Assembly: GCA_026002025.1 (NCBI GenBank)
Contig: BOAU01000088.1
Span: 1-7,907 of the forward strand
Direction of reading: 5' to 3'
Length of the DNA stretch: 7,907 bases
DNA from: Spirochaetia bacterium
GTDB taxonomy: Bacteria > Spirochaetota > Spirochaetia > Treponematales > Breznakiellaceae
A program made the position numbers and the translations under genes. Under the pieces are notes generated by a model, which saw nothing but the letters and a program-made list of their open reading frames with translations, was not told the origin of the DNA and searched no databases. Each line of letters begins with the position of its first letter. Within the stretch, counting starts at the first letter, position 1. Positions 1 to 4,293 of this stretch are shown piece by piece.

Positions 1-25
1 CCGCCCCAAATACTACACTGATCCG

Positions 26-685
26 GTGAAGCGTCTGTTTTTTCCAATCCTGACAATTTTAGTGGTTTTTGCCGCCGCCCTTTCCGTATCCTGTTCCCGG
101 TCGGAGCCGCGGATTCCCTTTGGTTTTATTGAGCTGGTTTACTATCAGGAAAGTCCGGCGCCGGTGGAACGGTTTTCTTTCTTTGTTATCTCTGAAGATG
201 ATGACGGGATTGAAAATCTTGATGAGCTGCGGCTTTTCCATGACCGGGAAGGGCTGCGGTGGACATTTAAATCCGACGACTGGATAAGTTACGTAACCGA
301 CAGCCAAACCTGGATCGGGAGCCGGGGCATCGCCATGCCGGGGAACGACACCCTGCCCCGGGGACAGTACCGGGCGGTGCTGGTGAACAAGGGGGGCGAA
401 AAGACCGAGCGGGCTTTTACCTTCGACGCGCCTGAATCCAGCCGTTTCCCCTTTCCCTCCCTTGTTGTTGCCGAAGGCCGGTACCGTTTTGATTCACTGT
501 ACCCTGAAAATAAATTTATCTGCTATGATGCGCAGGGGAATTTTGTTAAAACCCTTCTGCTGGAGAATCCCGCAGGGGATATTTCCAGCCTGGATATTCC
601 TTCAAGCGTCGGGACCGTCGCCCTTTGGGCGGAGGACAGCGAATATTCCACCTCAGCCATGACCAACGTGGTGTCAATCCGGTAG
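26..685 (+). CDS. Putative lipoprotein of unknown function
   Basis: The 219-residue product starts with a basic n-region (MKR) and a hydrophobic stretch at residues 4-19. A cysteine at residue 23 follows in the context ALSVSC, a relaxed lipobox of the kind spirochaetes accept (Leu at -4, Ser at -1). It is therefore probably lipid-anchored at the cell envelope after export. The rest is soluble, rich in aromatic residues and Asp/Glu, with no further membrane segment and no domain I recognise. The start is a GTG with no clear Shine-Dalgarno. The same frame is open back to the left edge, so the true start could lie outside the window. The placement of the signal peptide right after GTG favours this start. 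The gene ends 5 bp before trmB, so the two are probably co-transcribed. Function unknown. Confidence 0.75.
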   Translation: MKRLFFPILTILVVFAAALSVSCSRSEPRIPFGFIELVYYQESPAPVERFSFFVISEDDDGIENLDELRLFHDREGLRWTFKSDDWISYVTDSQTWIGSRGIAMPGNDTLPRGQYRAVLVNKGGEKTERAFTFDAPESSRFPFPSLVVAEGRYRFDSLYPENKFICYDAQGNFVKTLLLENPAGDISSLDIPSSVGTVALWAEDSEYSTSAMTNVVSIR

Positions 686-690
686 GCGGT

Positions 691-1389
691 ATGTACGGTA
701 TAAAAAGTTACGTCATCCGCGCGGGCCGGATGAGTGATGCACAGAAGCGGTCCTATGATATGCTGTCGCCGCGGTTTTGTATTCCCTTTGCCTCCAACGC
801 GAAAACAGAGCTGGCCTTGCTTAATTACAATCACTGTTTTGGCAACGAAAATCCTGTAACTATCGAGATCGGTTTCGGCATGGGGATTGCCACCGCCATG
901 ATCGCCGAAGCGAATCCGCAGCAGAACTATTTGGGGCTGGAGGTTCATAAGCCGGGAATCGGGCGGCTCCTCTGGGAAATTGAAAAACGGAACCTGCAGA
1001 ATATCCGCATCATTGAACATGACGCGGTAGAAGTACTGCAGCAGATGATAAGCGCAAATTCCGCTGCGGCATTTCACATCTTCTTTCCCGATCCCTGGCC
1101 GAAAAAACGGCACCACAAACGGCGGCTCATCACCCGGCCATTTACGGATCTGCTCGCAGAAAAACTACAATCCGGCGCGTACATCTACATGGTCACCGAC
1201 TGGGATGATTACGGGAATTGGGCGCTCGCGGAACTTTCCGCCACACCGGGGCTCCGTAATCCGCATGAAGGGGGTATGTACGGTGGTTTTGCCCCGCATC
1301 AGGAATGGCGGCCCCGCACAAAATTTGAACAGAAGGGGATCGACAAAAACCATAAAGTTCAGGAATTGTATTTTGTTAAAGAGGAATAG
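691..1389 (+). CDS. trmB: tRNA (guanine-N7-)-methyltransferase TrmB
   Basis: This is the SAM-dependent enzyme that makes m7G at position 46 in the variable loop of tRNAs, acting in the cytoplasm. The 232-residue protein has the family's marks in order: an N-terminal SYVIRAGRM segment (residues 6-14); the SAM-binding loop IEIGFGMG (58-65); the acidic residue in LGLEVH (E84) that should bind the SAM ribose; the signature FFPDPWPKKRHHKRR (131-145); TDW (169-171); and the C-terminal RPRTKFEQKG (207-216). The frame is open further upstream, but ATG 691 is preferred. It places the conserved N-terminal segment right at the start and sits just after the preceding lipoprotein stop. The only ribosome-binding candidate is a weak AGGCGG directly before the ATG, so translational coupling to the upstream gene is likely. 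Length is normal for the family. Confidence 0.95.
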   Translation: MYGIKSYVIRAGRMSDAQKRSYDMLSPRFCIPFASNAKTELALLNYNHCFGNENPVTIEIGFGMGIATAMIAEANPQQNYLGLEVHKPGIGRLLWEIEKRNLQNIRIIEHDAVEVLQQMISANSAAAFHIFFPDPWPKKRHHKRRLITRPFTDLLAEKLQSGAYIYMVTDWDDYGNWALAELSATPGLRNPHEGGMYGGFAPHQEWRPRTKFEQKGIDKNHKVQELYFVKEE

Positions 1390-1400
1390 GGAAGATTAAC

Positions 1401-1453
1401 CACAGAGGACACAGAGATCGAACCTTCGGTTCGCTTACACAGAGTACACAGAG
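1401..1453. repeat. Paired CACAGAG repeats flanking a small hairpin
   Basis: The trmB-ligA gap contains four copies of CACAGAG, at 1401-1407, 1410-1416, 1438-1444 and 1447-1453. They are arranged as two pairs, each with a 9-nt period. Between the pairs is a perfect inverted repeat, CGAACC-TTC-GGTTCG (1419-1433). No T-run follows, so it does not look like an intrinsic terminator. Similar ACACAGAG-type repeats are, from memory, scattered in intergenic DNA of many bacteria. That makes a dispersed non-coding repeat the likeliest reading, but this cannot be verified here. Confidence 0.6.
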
Positions 1454-1460
1454 GGAGAAC

Positions 1461-1471
1461 GGGAGTTAGGG
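1461..1471 (+). promoter_or_regulatory. Ribosome-binding site of ligA
   Basis: GGGAG at 1461-1465 lies 6 nt before the ATG at 1472. It supports that ATG as the ligA start, which also gives the expected N-terminal length of the LigA domain Ia. Confidence 0.6.
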
Positions 1472-3481
1472 ATGAGCGGCGGAAAGGAAAGAATAGCAGC
1501 CCTTGAACGGTTAATACAGAAATATCAGAAATCCTATTACGATGGGGAGGCGGAGATCTCCGATGCGGAATTCGATCTCCTCTGGGATGAATTAAAAACC
1601 CTGGATCCGGCGAACCGTCTTTTTACCAAAGTGGGCGCCGACAATACCGATGGTTTTCCCAAGGCAAAACATCTCATCCCCATGGGGAGCCAGGATAAGG
1701 CGGCGAATCCCGAAGACTTCCTCGCCTGGGCGGAAAAGACCGCCCCTGCGGTTTTTCTTGTCCAGTACAAACTCGATGGGGCAAGCCTGGAACTGCAATA
1801 CGAAAAGGGTAAGCTTGTCCGGGCGGTTACCCGGGGGGACGGTGTTATCGGGGATGAAATTACCTTCAACGCACAGCGTATGAAAGGGGTGCTTTCCGGC
1901 CTGGATGTTCCCTTTACCGGGGGTGTCCGGGGGGAAGTGGTGATGACCCATGAGGTATGGCAATCGAAATATACCGACAAGGCAAACTGCCGGAACGCCG
2001 CCAACGGGATCATGCGCCGCAAGGACGGCTTGGGCTGTGAGGACCTCCGCCTGATTACCTACGATGTTTCCGCGCCGGGGGATGACGCATACTTTAAAGA
2101 TGAAAAAGAGAAGATCGCATGGCTTAAAAAGCGGGGCTTTGAAGTTACGGTTACCAAAGAATTTTCCACCGCCGATGAAATAATCGACTACCGCAGTAAA
2201 GTTGCGGCCATGCGGGAAAAGCTCCCGGTAGACATCGACGGCCTTGTGGTAAAGGACCCGGACACCGATATGGCGGATCTGCGGAGGGCCCGGCCTGAAA
2301 AACAGATCGCCTTCAAGTTTGAACTGGAAGCCGCATTCAGTATTCTGCGCGCCGTTGAATGGAGCGAATCAGGCGCGACCTATACGCCCATCGGCCTGGT
2401 GGACCCGGTACGGATTGCGGGAACCACGGTCCAGCGGGCCAACCTCAACAACCCCGACATGATCCGCGCCATGGGCCTCGAGATAGGTTCCGCAGTACGT
2501 GTGGTGAAGCGGGGGGAGATCATCCCCAAGATCGAAGGGCTTGCCCCGGAGGGGGCCTTACCCGCCGCCATCCATACCCCTGGCGCCGAATCACTGCCGG
2601 TGGAAAAAACAGCGATACTGTTTCCCGATACCTGCGGCGCCTGTAACACGCCGCTGGTGGACGGCGGCACCCGGCTCTATTGCCCCAACCCGGACTGCCC
2701 CAAGCGGCTCCTCCACCGGCTTGAGAAATGGATCAATGTGCTGGATATCCGGGAACTGGGTGACAAACTTATCCGCCAGTTATTTGACAAGGAACGGGTG
2801 CGGCAGATACATGAACTTTACACATTAAAGGCGGAGGAACTTGCGGAATACGAGCGTATGGGTGAACTTTCCGCCGCCAAGGTGGTCCGCCATATCAGCG
2901 CAAGGCGGGAACTTTCCCTTGCGGCCTTTGTGGCGGGTTTCGATTTTGAAGGGGTAGGGGAGACCATCATGGAGAAGGTTGCCCTCGCCGGTTTTAACAC
3001 CCTGGAAAAACTTCGCGCCGCTTCCACAGAGGAAATCGCCGGTGTCTACGGCCTGGGTGAGATCACCGCCGCAACAATTGTCGCTGGTATTAAGGAATGC
3101 GCTGTGGAAATGGATCAGGTCCTTGCCGAAGGGATCATCAGTATTGCTGCGCCTCCGGCGGAAGACGTCCAGCCCCTGCGGGGCGCTTCCTTCTGTTTTA
3201 CCGGTGAACTTGCTTCGATGAAGCGCAGCGAAGCTGAGGAAAAGATAAAGGCATTGGGGGCTTCCGCAAAATCTTCGGTGGTAAAGGATCTGTCATTCCT
3301 CGTGACCAATGATCCCGAATCGGGTTCCGGGAAAAACAAAAAGGCCCGGGATCTGGGGATACCGATTATTGATGAGGAACAGTTTCTTGGAATACTGGCT
3401 GATCCGGCAAAAGCCGGGGAATACAGTAATACTGCGGAACATCCGGCGAAGCTCCCCCAGGATCAGGGGGAGCTGTTTTGA
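1472..3481 (+). CDS. ligA: NAD+-dependent DNA ligase LigA
   Basis: LigA seals nicks in DNA during replication and repair using NAD+. At 669 residues the length is normal. Domain Ia holds SYY (21-23) and ISDAEFD (29-35) for NMN binding. The nucleotidyltransferase has the adenylated lysine in KLDG (K100), TRGDG (120-124), RGE (E155), CRNAANG (173-179), DGLVVK (D256, K261) and AFKF (K282). An OB fold follows, then a zinc finger with C388, C391, C404 and C409, helix-hairpin-helix repeats (about 480-540) and a BRCT domain (about 566-645). The protein is divergent. The residue two before the catalytic lysine is Gln98, where E. coli has Glu113, and the usual SLDN motif reads SQDK (73-76). Active-site lysines and acids are otherwise present, so it should be functional. 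The tail after BRCT is made of repeats and ends in QGELF. The stop overlaps the next gene's TTG start. Confidence 0.95.
   Translation: MSGGKERIAALERLIQKYQKSYYDGEAEISDAEFDLLWDELKTLDPANRLFTKVGADNTDGFPKAKHLIPMGSQDKAANPEDFLAWAEKTAPAVFLVQYKLDGASLELQYEKGKLVRAVTRGDGVIGDEITFNAQRMKGVLSGLDVPFTGGVRGEVVMTHEVWQSKYTDKANCRNAANGIMRRKDGLGCEDLRLITYDVSAPGDDAYFKDEKEKIAWLKKRGFEVTVTKEFSTADEIIDYRSKVAAMREKLPVDIDGLVVKDPDTDMADLRRARPEKQIAFKFELEAAFSILRAVEWSESGATYTPIGLVDPVRIAGTTVQRANLNNPDMIRAMGLEIGSAVRVVKRGEIIPKIEGLAPEGALPAAIHTPGAESLPVEKTAILFPDTCGACNTPLVDGGTRLYCPNPDCPKRLLHRLEKWINVLDIRELGDKLIRQLFDKERVRQIHELYTLKAEELAEYERMGELSAAKVVRHISARRELSLAAFVAGFDFEGVGETIMEKVALAGFNTLEKLRAASTEEIAGVYGLGEITAATIVAGIKECAVEMDQVLAEGIISIAAPPAEDVQPLRGASFCFTGELASMKRSEAEEKIKALGASAKSSVVKDLSFLVTNDPESGSGKNKKARDLGIPIIDEEQFLGILADPAKAGEYSNTAEHPAKLPQDQGELF
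3423..3434. repeat. ACAGTAATACTG palindromic repeat, copy 1 (in ligA)
   Basis: The core CAGTAATACTG is a perfect odd dyad (CAGTA-A-TACTG). Here it encodes Tyr-Ser-Asn-Thr (residues 651-654) in the tail of LigA, after the BRCT domain. It is identical to copies in hrpB and in the same codon phase. Confidence 0.85.
3435..3458 (+). repeat. 24-bp repeat shared with the hrpB 3' end, copy 1
   Basis: The segment starts with CGGAACATCCG, a small dyad around ACA. It matches 6953-6976 at 23 of 24 positions; the only difference is A versus T at the fifteenth base. In ligA it encodes part of the C-terminal tail (EHPAKLP). In hrpB the A-to-T difference creates the TAG stop. It abuts the CAGTAATACTG element directly. 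Confidence 0.75.
3450..3474 (+). promoter_or_regulatory. Stable hairpin masking the ribosome-binding site of the HAD gene
   Basis: AGCTCCCCC (3450-3458) pairs perfectly with GGGGGAGCT (3466-3474) around a 7-nt loop, and GTTTT follows. The downstream arm contains the Shine-Dalgarno GGGGGAG of the HAD gene, 5 nt before its TTG start. A hairpin followed by a short T-run resembles a weak intrinsic terminator. Its overlap with the ligA end and the next gene's start fits translational coupling better: ribosomes finishing ligA would open the stem. Which role applies cannot be decided from sequence. Confidence 0.6.
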
Positions 3482-4278
3482 ATCAGCCTTTGGCCTGCGG
3501 CATGATTGCAAGCGATCTGGACAGAACTCTCCTGCGTAATGATAAAACCATTTCGGCCTATACGGTTTCCGTTCTTAAGCGCTGCATGGAGCGGGGTATT
3601 AAGGTTTTATTTGCCACCGCCCGTTCGGAAAAATCATCGGAGCGGTTTACTTCGCAGATTCAACCGGACGGTATTATTTCCAATGGCGGCGCGATGGCCC
3701 GCTGCGGTGAAAAGATCGTCTATGAAAGGTACATTCCCTGTGAAAGGGCAAATGAGCTTATTTTCCGCTGCCTCAAAACCAAAGGCATGGGGTATATCAC
3801 CGCAGATACCGACAGGGGTTATTTTGCGAACCACCCTGTCGATCCGAATCATCCTGCATGGCGCGATTATTCCCATCAGCTCTATACCGATTTTGCAAAT
3901 GGGGTCTGCGGCAAGGTATATAAACTGACCATAGATATGCCGGATCGGCAAATTGCCGGTGAGATTGGATGTTTCTTTCCCGATTTGTCCATGATCGGTT
4001 TTTCCGGGGAAGGCTGGTATCGTTTTGCTCATCGGGAAGCCCTCAAGGAGAGAGCCCTTGCTGCCGCCACAAATTTTTTTAACATCGACCCTGCTGCGAT
4101 TGCCGCTTTTGGGGACGACCACAACGACACAGGAATGCTCTGTTTCAGTGGCCGCGGGGTCGCGGTGTCTAACGCCGTCCCGGAAGCGAAGGCCGCCGCT
4201 GTTTACCTTTGCGGCAGTAATGATGAGGATGGGCCGGCAAAATGGATTGAGGGGAATGTACTTGATCCTGCCTATTGA
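3478..4278 (+). CDS. Cof-type HAD-superfamily phosphatase
   Basis: A 266-residue HAD hydrolase of the Cof/YidA type (class IIB cap), a cytoplasmic Mg2+-dependent phosphatase probably acting on sugar phosphates, nucleotides or cofactors. Visible motifs are motif I SDLDRT (D13 nucleophile, D15), motif II FATARS (T47), motif III lysine in HREALK (K190), and motif IV FGDDHND (211-217). A GSNDEDG segment near the end (246-252) is typical of this family. The TTG start overlaps the ligA TGA by 4 nt and has a strong GGGGGAG 5 nt upstream. An alternative ATG at 3502 would give 258 residues starting right before motif I, but lacks a good ribosome-binding site. The substrate cannot be deduced. Context (ligA, hrpB) suggests co-transcription only. 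Confidence 0.9.
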   Translation: MNQPLACGMIASDLDRTLLRNDKTISAYTVSVLKRCMERGIKVLFATARSEKSSERFTSQIQPDGIISNGGAMARCGEKIVYERYIPCERANELIFRCLKTKGMGYITADTDRGYFANHPVDPNHPAWRDYSHQLYTDFANGVCGKVYKLTIDMPDRQIAGEIGCFFPDLSMIGFSGEGWYRFAHREALKERALAAATNFFNIDPAAIAAFGDDHNDTGMLCFSGRGVAVSNAVPEAKAAAVYLCGSNDEDGPAKWIEGNVLDPAY

Positions 4279-4293
4279 GGGTACTTTTTCACC

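Noticed and set aside
1..29. End of an upstream gene, including a possible GTGA overlap with the lipoprotein start
   Set aside because: Only about nine codons are visible and more than one frame is compatible, so no upstream gene can be supported.
4215..4225. CAGTAATGATG as a further copy of the palindromic element
   Set aside because: It encodes the GSNDE part of the SNDEDG segment native to Cof-type phosphatases, and its right arm is broken.
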